Assembly: GCF_014905175.1 (NCBI RefSeq)
Contig: NC_057788.1
Span: 14,037,404 to 14,101,403 of the forward strand
Direction: 5' to 3'
DNA from: Aphidius gifuensis
Taxonomy: Eukaryota; Arthropoda; Insecta; Hymenoptera; Braconidae
Length of the DNA stretch: 64,000 bases
Position 1 is the first letter of the stretch, and every line of letters begins with the position of its first letter. This document shows positions 42,637 to 52,132 of the stretch, in pieces. Made by a program: the position numbers and the translations under genes. The notes below the pieces were generated by a model that was given only the letters and a program-made list of their open reading frames with translations, was not told the origin of the DNA and did no database searches.

Positions 42637-43067
42637 TTATTTTTGATTTTCTAAACGTACTCCCAAATTTTCTGTCAAATAGTGAGATATACTTGCAACT
42701 TCTGTACTCAGCTCATCTAATGTATGACGTGATTTTTCAACACTTTTTTGCAATGTGTCCACTTTGATTGTCAGTTTACTAATGACTTCAGTGTTATATT
42801 TTTGAATATCTCCTTGCATTATTCTAAGAAGATTATTAGTTTCATTCTTAATCAGAATCAGTGCTACTTTTTTTGAGACAGCATCATTCATGTCTTGAGG
42901 ATCGGCAATGTGACATAATTTTTTTCTGCAATGTCATAATTTCCGTCTTCTGTAAATTTGAAACCTTCTCCAGGTGGTCCTCTTATGGCATCGCCATCAC
43001 TTTTTCCTCCGATAGAATATTTTCGTTTATTTGATAATTGACGTCCAAATATATCAACACTAGACAT
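42637..43067 (-). pseudogene. Fibre-like protein: GPPG motif plus coiled coil, one frameshift
   Basis: Starts at ATG 43067 (MSSVDIFGRQLSNKRKYSIG), passes a collagen-like GPPGEGFKFTEDGNYDI, then in a frame shifted at an A run (about 42915) ADPQDMNDAVSKK, and ends in a heptad-rich coiled coil (IQKYNTEVISKLTIKVDTLQ...). The DP-x2-xNDAVxKK sequence resembles the short repeat found in phage and viral tail or fibre proteins before trimeric coiled coils. That, and its place in a virion gene set, suggests a trimeric attachment or spike protein; this is inference. It is absent from element A. Confidence 0.5.
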
Positions 43068-43101
43068 TATTCCACTCCAATGTCCTTTTAATGACTGTAC
43101 A

Positions 43102-44187
43102 TTAAAGACTGAATGAACATATATATTGACAAATAATACCAGCTTCTCTTAATTCTTCAATAATTGAAAGAATTTCATTAGCGTGACTATTATTGCCAGC
43201 TTTTTCTGAAGCTACAAGTAATTGAAGACGATTGACAAGCTCATTGGGATCATCCCAATATACATAATTTGTATTATTTATTTTCTAATTTTTTTGTAGT
43301 GTTTTGTATTTTGGTAATACAAGTGCTGAACCTTTTTTGCTCTCTACTTTTTGTTTTCTCAAAGACTTGACAAACAGTGATACATAATTTTTATATTTTT
43401 GTGTCCTGTTTGTCAGAAATGCACCATCAGGTTTGAAATTTTTACGATGTGCATTTGTTAATTTTATAATTTCAATAAAAATTTCTCGATCAACTTTCCG
43501 AATAATAGATGCATTAGGTGATTGTTGAAATAATAACTCCAAGAGACCTTGAGTAGCCGGATAAATTTTATCTTTCACATAAATATGATGATTTTTTATT
43601 TCAATCATTGAATTACCAAACAATAATTTATTGTTTTTTAATTTTTGAATGGTGTACATTGTATTTTGAGCCTTGTCATGAGAATTTATTGATTTTTGCC
43701 TTTCAAGGTGCTTCTTCATCATCCAAATTTTTTTTTTTTTCTCCGTTATATCTTCGTCTGTGTCATCATCATCAGCATCACTAACATTATTCTTATGAAA
43801 AGTTAACGGATCAATATCAATTTTTTCGTCATTATTTGTCAATATTGATTTTTCGTCTTCTCCTTCTGTCCCGTATCCTTCTTCTTCTGTCGTGTATTCT
43901 TCTTCTTTTCTTTGAGCATTTTTTTTTTTTCCTGCTTGATTTTTACCGGAACTTGGTGCTGGTTTTTGTTTTGATACATCTGCTAGCATTTTTTTTAAAG
44001 GCTCAGTTATAGGTCCTAACACCTCACTTGTTATTCTTTCATTTTCAACTCGACCATATTTAATTAATTTATGTTTACGTCTTATAGAGTCACTTGCTTT
44101 TTCAATTTCATGCAATAATGATTTTTCAGCATGTAAGTTTGTATGCTTCATGATAGATAATGATGCTGTTGACAGTTCACAGTACAC
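43102..44187 (-). pseudogene. DUF8207-like Polinton protein with nonsense codon
   Basis: Paralogue of 19438-20382. Amino-terminal EIEKASDSIRRKHKLIKYGR, acidic middle (EEEYTTEEEGYGTEGEDE), then NHHIYVKDKIYPATQGLLEL and LTNAHRKNFKPDG. An in-frame TAG at 43285-43287 stops the frame, but the reading continues as YVYWDDPNELVNRLQLLVAS to EELREAGII, matching the C-terminus of the element A protein (NPNELVDRLRLLVAS). It is therefore one gene with a single nonsense mutation. Function unknown. Confidence 0.65.
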
Positions 44188-44263
44188 AATCCTACTGTCT
44201 TTTATTTTGGAATTTTTACTATATATCGTATAATATTACTCTAAATTATCTGATATTTTTTTT

Positions 44264-45055
44264 TTAGATAGTAGATGTACCAGTGGTGGTAGCAGAGGGA
44301 GAAACTGTATTTTCAGCAGAATCGTTTGTAATGTTTATATAACAATCAAAACCTCTCCTGTATCGGCCATTATTAATGTCACTATCTTTGTCAATCACAA
44401 GGAATCCATATTTATCTTTATTCCAACATGTCGAGCATATATTGCGGAATTTTACAAATTCCATGTCAGTATTTACATGATCATTGTATATATGCTTTAA
44501 ATTTCTTTCATCTTGACGAAAAAGTACAAAAAAATTGGCATTATCCCTCACCAAATGTTTGGGTATGTGAGCATAGGTCTGAGATAAATAAAAACTATCA
44601 ACTGCTTGATGTCTACCCATACAAAAAAATGCTCGAACATTATCTTGTTTTTCTGTAGATATATCATCGAAAATCATCAGTGAATTTGGTCTAGCCTCTT
44701 CAGGTTGAATAACTTTCTCATGTTCATTGAATGGAAAATAACCAATTTCTTCAACATTATTAATAATTTTTTCGAGAAATTTGTACTTTGGCTGATTAAG
44801 CGATATGGGATACACATAAACATTCTCAAATCTTAATGCATTTGGGTGAATGATTATTGCAAAAAGAGCGTTTGTTTTGCCAGAATTTGAAGGTCCACAA
44901 AATACACCTCTCACACTATTCGGTAATAAACTTCCAAGTCTTTTTTCAGATGGTTTTTTTGGAGCAGTTTTTTGCACAATTTGATCAAAATTGATGACTG
45001 GCAACTTTAATGGTTGTTCTTGAAATTCCATGTTTCTTTTTTTACAACTGAACAA
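44264..45055 (-). CDS. Genome-packaging ATPase (FtsK/HerA-like)
   Basis: 263 residues, uninterrupted. Walker A GVFCGPSNSGKTNALF, Walker B NSLMIFDDISTE, then a sensor-like stretch (SFYLSQTYAHIPKHL), NFFVLFRQDERNLKHI and a Cys pair CSTCW. This is the virion-packaging ATPase of Polintons and adintoviruses, which pumps the genome into the capsid. Translation may begin at the first Met or at MEFQEQPLKLPVINF nine codons in. It was once divergent from the PLA2 gene; 3.2 kb of repeats now separate them. The C-terminal part survives in element A (19145-19400). Confidence 0.8.
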   Translation of the reverse strand: MFSCKKRNMEFQEQPLKLPVINFDQIVQKTAPKKPSEKRLGSLLPNSVRGVFCGPSNSGKTNALFAIIIHPNALRFENVYVYPISLNQPKYKFLEKIINNVEEIGYFPFNEHEKVIQPEEARPNSLMIFDDISTEKQDNVRAFFCMGRHQAVDSFYLSQTYAHIPKHLVRDNANFFVLFRQDERNLKHIYNDHVNTDMEFVKFRNICSTCWNKDKYGFLVIDKDSDINNGRYRRGFDCYINITNDSAENTVSPSATTTGTSTI

Positions 45056-45179
45056 GCTGCTAGCTTAATCTGTACTATTGTAAAAACATATAAATACTCG
45101 GGATTTTATTGAATGCAGTAAGTCCTTCAAAGACAATGATTGAGCATCAACGTGCAAAAAAAAAAATAAAAAAAAAAGA

Positions 45180-46570
45180 TAAAAAAAAATTTTGTGAGCC
45201 ATCTAGACTCGCGGGTTTATTATGTGTAAACATCTTCGGCGTGTTTCTACGAAAAATTCCTACGAATGCGCAAAGTGGTTAAAAATGAAGTTGAAATATG
45301 AAAAAAACGGCTATTTATCGGTTATATGTCGTATAGTTATTGAAATAACGAATTATTCTTAAATTTAATAATGGCAATCAATAGAGATCGTTTAGGAGAA
45401 GAAAATGTTTTTAAAAAAACTTCGATATCTCGAATAGTTTTCGAGTTATAATATTTTTTAAAATTTCGATATATCGATTTTTTTTTATTTATTTATTTAA
45501 TAATGGAAGTCGATTAAACTCATCAAGGAGAAAAGAAAATCGAATACAATTTTTTGATCGCGCGAATAGTTTTCGAATTATCGATTTCTTTCTAATGTTA
45601 ATGATAATTTTTTTCATAATTGATAATATAATAGAGCTAAGTAAAAAAATAAAGCTAAGTAAAAAATATAGCTAAGTAAAAAATATAGCTAACTTAAAAA
45701 TATAGCTGGTAAAATTATGTAGATATTGTGTGTTTGGCTATAAATATATAGCTAAGTAAAAGATATAGCTGGTAAAATTATGTAGGTATTGTGTGTTTGG
45801 CTATAAATATAGCTAAGTAAAAAAAATAGCTAAGGAAAAGATGTAGCTAAGGAAAAGATGTAGCTAAGGAAAAGATGTAGCTAAGGAAAAGATGTAGCTA
45901 AGGAAAAGATGTAGCTAAGTAAAAAATATATAGCTAAGTAAAAAATATAGCTAAGTAAAAATATAGCTAAGTCAAAATTATGTAAGATATTGTGTGTTTT
46001 TGGCTATAAAGTAAAAAATATAGCTAAGTAAAAACCTAGCGACCAAGTAAAAAAAACTTGGATATATTCATTATTTTCAATAAAAAAAATATATATTCGT
46101 GCTTAACAATACGCGACAATCAATAATTAGCAGTTTTTTTGAAAAAAAAAACAAAAATTTCGACTTTTTATTTGAGAAAAAAAATTTGTATACATTTTAA
46201 AAAAAATATCGATAATTTGATAACTATTCGAGATATAAAAATTTTTATTGGGCTTTTTTTTTAGCTTGGCGAGTTTTATCGATTGCCTTTATTAATATTA
46301 CAAAAAAAAACTTAATATATCGAAATATATAAGTTATTATAACTCGAAAACTATTCGCGATATCGAATTTTTTTATGTTGACTATTTTTTTTACTTGACG
46401 AGATTCATTGATGGCCATTATTAAATTTGAGAATTAATCGTTATTTCAATAGCTACACGATATATAACCGATAAATAGCCGTTTTTTCCATATTTCAACT
46501 CCATTTTTAACCACTGCGCATTCGTAGGAATTTTTTCCGTATTTTTCCCGTAATCGTGAGAAAATTTTCT
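45180..46570. mobile_element. Foldback element with TAGCTAAGTAAAA array
   Basis: Arms of roughly 300-350 bp: 45250-45600 (TTCCTACGAATGCGCAAAGT, CGGCTATTTATCGGTTATAT) pairs with 46200-46540. The centre (45630-46050) is a tandem array of about 15-22-bp units such as GCTAAGTAAAAAATATA and GCTAAGGAAAAGATGTA. No protein. It is inserted in the former ATPase/PLA2 promoter of element B. Confidence 0.7.
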
Positions 46571-46860
46571 ATAAAAACCGAATAAAAAAACATGTTGTCT
46601 CGGTTATGATAATATCTTCTGAAATTCTTCTGTACAATTACAATAATAATTTTCTCTTTCAAACTAACACATCAGTCATCAATGTCTATTTCTCTTTTTT
46701 AAAAACATAAAATTAGTCAATATTATAAATAAATTATTATTGTATAATAATTCAATATTATGTTTTGTATTCAGGAAATATTATTTCATATAAACAATAT
46801 TAATAGGTATATTAATCTTGTAAATGAAAAATACTTGCATATGCATGTATAATGTATATA

Positions 46861-47946
46861 CACTGAGAGAAATATTAACTAAGAATTACAAACGTAAAAA
46901 AAAAAAATACAAAATAAATAGTAAAAACTCCGTTCCCCCGTCATTTATAAGAATTATTCGCATATTGATAGATAATTTTTACAATAAAATTATGTAAAAA
47001 ATCTGGCCATTGACTATATACACTACTAAGCCATAAAATTTACACAATTTTATTGTAATTTTTCTTTTAAAAAAATGACTAAATTCACGATACTCACAAG
47101 TAAATTCTAGCAGACTGAGAATTTACGCACTACCGGTTTTAGAATTTACTATATTTTATTATAAGTTTTATTTAAAAGTTGGACATTTTTTGTGCTAAGT
47201 TCGGCAGTTTGTGCTAGATTCACGGAGAATAGCAATCAATTTCCGGCAACATTTTTTCTTTTCCGTTTACACCCTCAAAACTCGAAAACTAATTGATAAA
47301 TCGAAAAAATTCATTCTTGATAAATTGTTTAGAAATAAATTACCAACAATAAACCTCGCTTAACCCCATACCTAGCTTCAACAGATAAGGCTGTAGAAAT
47401 GCTTGAAATTACATGATAGTTCAATCATTTGTTCAATCGGTCGGCTATCTTTGTATTATTTCGCCCCACAACCAGAATTTTTACAAAGCGATATAGTAAA
47501 AAATATTTAAGTCTATGCTAACTTTTATATGTCTACATGATAATTTTTATTATATATATAAGAATATTTATTAAATTGTGCAGTATTTTTTATTCAACCA
47601 TATAATAATTTTTATTGTTTTCACAAAACATGTATGTCTTTATTTTAATTAACTCATAACTCATTATCTAAGAGATTAATCAAAAAAAGTAATTATTTAT
47701 AAATTGTTTAGAATTGAATTTTCAATAATAAACTTCACTCAACCCCATGTCCATCTGCAATAAATAACGATGTATAGAGGCTTGAAGTAACCCAACAATT
47801 TTTTGACATTTTACACATTTTACATAATTTTATTGTAGAATTCCGACTCTCGCGGCCAGTCCCAGAATTAAAACAAAAATTACAAAGTACTATAGTAATT
47901 TCTATCCAACCATGATTTTAATTTTTAGTTAAAATTTCTCTCAGTG
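46861..47946. mobile_element. Second element with CACTGAGAGAAAT ends and TA duplication
   Basis: Begins CACTGAGAGAAATATTAACT and ends AAATTTCTCTCAGTG; flanked by TATA on both sides, consistent with TA target duplication. The interior has partial duplicates (AATTGAATTTTCAATAATAA-like segments near 47330 and 47710) but no gene. Same terminal family as 25427-26565. Confidence 0.6.
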
Positions 47947-47949
47947 TAT

Positions 47950-48262
47950 ATGTACAATATGAACTTTACTTCGCCTAACAAATGCAAGTATAACTAATAA
48001 ATACAAATAAAATACTTGTATATTAATATATACAACGGCGCATATATATATATAATAATAAATAAATTAAATATATAAATACGCACATTTAAATTCATCT
48101 ATACTACAGAACGGCTGATGGTAACGGTTACCGACCGATTACCATGGCACTGCAAGGCGCAATGTAGACTGTCAGAAAATGGATTTCTGCCCAGATCCGT
48201 TACCGGATCTGACGTCTAAACTCTATGTTTTTTCCTTTTACTCTAACCTAACCCGCGCCTAA
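47950..48262. promoter_or_regulatory. Probable remnant of the divergent ATPase/PLA2 promoter
   Basis: AT-rich, then a GC-richer segment with GGTAACGGTTACCGACCGAT and ATCCGTTACCGGATCTGACG upstream of the PLA2 frame. No gene. The regulatory reading is inferred from position only. Confidence 0.25.
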
Positions 48263-48886
48263 AGATGTTTACACATCAAAAAAAAAGGAAGGGGTCTGTT
48301 GAACAGTATCATCAATAACCTGCCATTTGAATTACACGTTCCACAGTATAATTATTGTGGTCCGGGTACAAAGCTCGATAAAAGATTAGCTCGTGGTGAT
48401 CGCGGTGTTAATCCGTTGGATGAACATTGTCGTGAGCATGATATAAGCTACTCAAAAAATCCTGACAATCTCGAAGAACGACATAAAGCTGATAAAATAC
48501 TTGCCGATAAAGCCTGGCAAAGTGTATTTGCCAAAGATTCGTCACTTGGTGGAAGAGCCGTAGCTTGGGGTGTGACAACTGCAATGAATTCGAAAACGAA
48601 ACTTGGTATGGGTTTAAATAGAAGCAAAAAGAATAAAAAAATTTATCATAAAATCAAGAAAATACAAACAACTGAAAAGAATGATAAAAAAGATAAAATC
48701 ATCCCAAAACAAAAATATAAAAAGTATTTAACAAGTCTCAACAGGATTATAGATATATCAAAACAATCTATAAAGCCTGGAATCACTGATCCAATAAAGA
48801 CGGTTCTGGAAAGTGCACGTGTTGCTGTCAAAAAAGTTGGTGGAAAAAAAAAATTCGTTTACCACGAATTTTACCTCTTCCATTGA
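48263..48886 (+). pseudogene. PLA2-domain virion protein, start codon missing
   Basis: Open from 48263 with no ATG before the domain. Catalytic signature as in parvovirus VP1-type phospholipases: calcium loop YNYCGPGTKLDKR and active site LDEHCREHDISYSKN. Then AWGVTTAMNSKTKLGMG, a Lys-rich stretch and an amphipathic tail. In parvoviruses this activity opens endosomal membranes during entry; similar domains occur in Polinton/adintovirus virion proteins. The catalytic His-Asp pair is present, but the missing Met and upstream insertions make expression doubtful. It overlaps the next gene by 4 bp. Confidence 0.65.
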
Positions 48887-49164
48887 ATAAAGAAAATAAC
48901 AGTGATGGTAGTATACTACCATTTTTAATACCACTATTTGCTGGATTAAGTGCATCTGGTGCTATGACGGGTAGTGCAGCAAAAATTTCAAAGACAATAA
49001 ATGTTGTACATGCAGCAAAAAAGTTACTACGAGAAAATCAACGTCATAATAAGAAAATGGAATCAATTGTATTGGGCAAAGGATTATTTTTATCTCCTTA
49101 TGAAAAAGGACTAGGTCTCTTTTTAAACCCAGCAAAAAATGTAAATAAGAAAAAAAACTTGTAA
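48883..49164 (+). CDS. Small membrane-spanning virion peptide
   Basis: The frame starts with a non-ATG codon in the overlap with the PLA2 gene; the first clear segment is ILPFLIPLFAGLSASGAMTG (hydrophobic, Gly/Ala-rich), followed by a helical basic part and MESIVLGKGLFLSPYEKGLG. The GKGLxL...GxGLxL tail is conserved with element A (18546-18856). The stop overlaps the protease start, so translation of three consecutive genes is tightly packed here. Function unknown; membrane activity or a protease-processed precursor fits the context. Confidence 0.5.
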   Translation: MNKENNSDGSILPFLIPLFAGLSASGAMTGSAAKISKTINVVHAAKKLLRENQRHNKKMESIVLGKGLFLSPYEKGLGLFLNPAKNVNKKKNL

Positions 49165-50191
49165 TGCTACCACATCGAGCTCTCACAAATATTGATATCA
49201 TCAAATACGCCAAAGCTTTTAAAATTCCTTATTTCCGAGGAGTTTTCATGAGAAATGGTTTACCAATAACTGGTCCTCGTAAAAATGAATCACCAATTGT
49301 AAATCTTGATAATAAAGATGGTGCTAGTACACATTGGGTTGCATACAAAAAACGGCTCAATGATGTCATTTATTTCGATAGCTTTGGGGTGCGTTCCGTA
49401 AGGGGACCGCGGTCCTTTTTGGCCATAATCAGAGTGAATCCATAAAAATTAAAAATCTCCCTAGGAATCCCTAAAAAATAACCAGTCTCATGTACACTTT
49501 TTTTTACACCTTTCTATGTATGTATTGTTAATGTTGTGGATGTGGTGCTTACTGAATTTTGTACTGAATAAAATTATTAAAACGATAAATTTGTTAATAA
49601 CAGTTAACAAAATGAAAAGAAAAATTCCACTTCAAACACATTATCTATTGACTGATGAAGGTAGTAATTGTTGTTTTTGTTGAAAATGAAAAGCAACATC
49701 AGCCAGTTTAAGATCTTGAAAAATAACAAAAATATAAGTGCTGTCCTAACCTTACATTTGAGTTATGATAAGTTTTGAAGCATTAACTTTGAAAAGAAAT
49801 ACAATTTACAGGCTAAATAATTGAGATAACAACAATATACATCTACTATTTTAATTGACAATTTTTTTTTTGATGCCAAACTATTTTTCTCTCTATAATA
49901 CGTTAATCATATTTTTCGGTGTTTACGTTTGCTTATGTTTGTTTACGTTTTCTAATACATAGCAGTGCTGACACTACAACGAAATTAAATTCACTATGAT
50001 AAACCACGCCTATTTTTGGTAGACCGCGGTCCTCTACGGAACGCACCCTTGGTGATTTAAAGCCTCCACAAGAACTGATTAATTATCTCGGTGTTGGTAG
50101 CATTAAATATAATTATGAAAAATATCAAAATTATAATACAATTGTTTGCGGTCATCTATGTCTCAAATTTCTGGCTGGCAAGAGACTATAA
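49164..50191 (+). pseudogene. Adenain-like protease split by a MITE
   Basis: Amino part 49164-49386: MLPHRALTNIDIIKYAKAFK, FRGVFMRNG, THWVAYKK (His) and VIYFDSF (Asp). A 662-bp insertion follows; the frame then resumes at about 50049 with DLKPPQELINYLGVGSI and VCGHLCLKFLAGKRL (Cys). Apart from the insertion no stop is present, so the MITE is the only inactivating change. The intact paralogue is at 18182-18544. Confidence 0.8.
49387..50048. mobile_element. 662-bp MITE, GGGTGCGTTCCG ends
   Basis: Terminal inverted repeats GGGTGCGTTCCG...CGGAACGCACCC continuing into GGACCGCGGTC. A 3-bp duplication TTG (49384-49386 and 50049-50051) is confirmed because deleting the element and one copy restores the protease frame. 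GGG-type ends with a 3-bp duplication point to a PIF/Harbinger-mobilised MITE. No transposase. Confidence 0.8.
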
Positions 50192-50227
50192 ATAATCATG
50201 ACACATGCTAAAATAATCATTAGTCAT

Positions 50228-50903
50228 TGATGATTCATTTACGTTGACATTGTCGGGCAGGTCATCGACTCTTGAAACACAATACTTCCCGCCGATTGAG
50301 TTGTCAGCAAATAAAAATTACGTTGCTGGGCTTGTTGAGTTTACAACATTTAATTCTATACCGAATATTGACGTTGGTAACAATAAAGTCTACATTGAAG
50401 GTTGTAAACTGATTACAATTCCAACAGGAAGTTATGAAATTGAGGATATTGAAAGTTATATCCAAAAAGCAATATGTCAGAATGACGTTACTATTAGTAT
50501 TAAACCAAATAACAATGAACTACATAGTGAGGTTAAATGTAACAAACGTATTCATTTTGAAATAGAAGACTCGATAGGAAGATTGTTGGGCTTTACAAAA
50601 CGAATCCTCGAAGCTGATATTCTACATAAATCTGACTTGCCTGTTGCCATATTAAAGGTTAATACACTCTAAATTCAGTGTAACATAACAACTGGTGCAA
50701 ATATGAATCAGCACAAAGTTCACACAATACATTAATCTTTCCCAGTTCTTCCTCCTGGATATAAGATTGTTGACGTACCATCTCATGTCATTTATCTGCC
50801 AGTCACAGTGCAAGCAATACATCAATTGCAATTAAAAATTGTCGATAAGGATGGTGAAATTGTGAATTTCCGTGGAGAAACGATTACAATTCGACTACAT
50901 TAA
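50228..50903 (+). pseudogene. Penton-like capsid protein with stops
   Basis: Paralogue of 17462-18139: SFTLTLSGRSSTLETQYFPP, ELSANKNYVAGLVEFTTFNS, IPTGSYEIEDIESYIQKA and IGRLLGFTKRILEADI. The expected ATG is replaced (the frame passes through GTCATTGATGAT), and in-frame TAA codons occur at about 50672 and 50733. The reading continues to INFRGETIT-type sequence and a stop at 50901. Confidence 0.7.
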
Positions 50904-50927
50904 AAAGTGTCAAATAGGACAAAAAAT

Positions 50928-51145
50928 ATGGGCATCGTTTTTAAAAAAAGAAAAAGAATAAACATAATAATAAAATAATTGGGCAAAGCTATAAATGCGA
51001 GACATTATGCCAAAAAAAAATCAGTCAAAAGCAAGGAAGCAAAGCGATAACACATCAGAGTATTCTGTTTCTCAAGAGTCTCGGTCTCAGTCCACGTCAA
51101 CAACATCTACGGAAATAAAAGTGTCATTTTGTTGCTTTTTTGTAT
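50928..51145 (+). pseudogene. Small basic protein remnant
   Basis: Equivalent of 17238-17459. MGIVFKKRKRI appears in one frame and NTSEYSVSQESRSQSTSTTS in another, separated by stops. It lies between penton and capsid as in element A. Confidence 0.45.
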
Positions 51146-51151
51146 TATACC

Positions 51152-51395
51152 ATGGATGAAATTTTAAGTATACAAGAACCGATCATTTTTGATGAATCGA
51201 TTGCCCATTGTGAGTTACATGCTCATCAGCCTTATGGCTCTTCAACATTCAATAACAACGATGAAATCCGGATTGGAATTCAATATCAAGATTTATGTGT
51301 ACTACCAAGTAAAAGTTCACTACATATTACTGGACGATTTCTTACAAGTGACGGAAAATCTGTGCCAAAAACAACTTCATTGGTACGAATGGCAA
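51152..51395 (+). pseudogene. Major capsid protein, amino-terminal fragment
   Basis: Begins MDEILSIQEPIIFDESIAHC, then ELHAHQPYGSSTFNNNDEIR and LCVLPSKSSLHITGRFLTSD, matching the first 80 residues of the element A capsid. At about 51395 it runs into the opposite-strand nuclease-like gene: a deletion removed the remaining 320 or so codons of capsid and the end of the nuclease-like gene. Confidence 0.7.
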
Positions 51396-51801
51396 TAGTT
51401 TTTCTGACATACCTTAGTTGGTAGTTTGCCATGCGCTGGACAATCCATATCAATCAAATCAATAATAGTTTTATCGTCTTTTAAAATATTGCTGAGCCAT
51501 TTTTTTTCTCATGACCTTTTACATATACGTAAATTGAAGACTCAAGGCTATCATTTATAATTTTTCCATGTTCAGCATAATCAACATCTCTTGAGTTCCA
51601 TAACAGTCCATGATGATTGTTTGTTAACCATTTATTTGTCAGTTTGCAAGCAGATGATAATGTACTCATGGCACATGGAGGCTTGAATACTACCGACTTG
51701 ATATCATCTTCTTGATTCAAATTTGCTATTGCAAATTCTTTCACAATAAAACTTTGATCAGTATCATAAAATCCTTGAACATCAACAATATATTCAACCA
51801 T
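51395..51801 (-). pseudogene. Polinton nuclease-like protein, amino-terminal part
   Basis: Start ATG 51801: MVEYIVDVQGFYDTDQSFIV, then VVFKPPCAMSTL, NNHHGLLWNSRDVDY, YVYVKGHEKK. A frameshift in an A run near 51505 ends the main frame; the shifted reading continues with LSNILKDDKTIIDLIDMDCP until the deletion joint. Paralogue of 13944-14760. It lies downstream of polymerase on the same strand, suggesting a role in replication or end processing. Confidence 0.6.
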
Positions 51802-52132
51802 TATGACTGAAATCTTATTCAAGACTGAAAAATTTTTTTTATTTGGTACTCATATACAAAAGAGTAAAGACGCGCGCACTTTGGTATTAAATTTCTAATT
51901 TTGTTTATAGAAATAGTTTTAAAAAAATAAAACGTCAGCACTTTCTACTTCAAATTCAACGAAATATAAACAATATAACTCGCTCAACTTAGTATCATAT
52001 TTCCATTTTTGTTTATAAAATAATTTAGAAAATAAAACGTCAGCACTTTAAATCAAACAAAAGATGTGCTTACTTTGCATTTTTATATATATTATAACTA
52101 TTATTTATAATAAATATATTTTTTATTTATGA

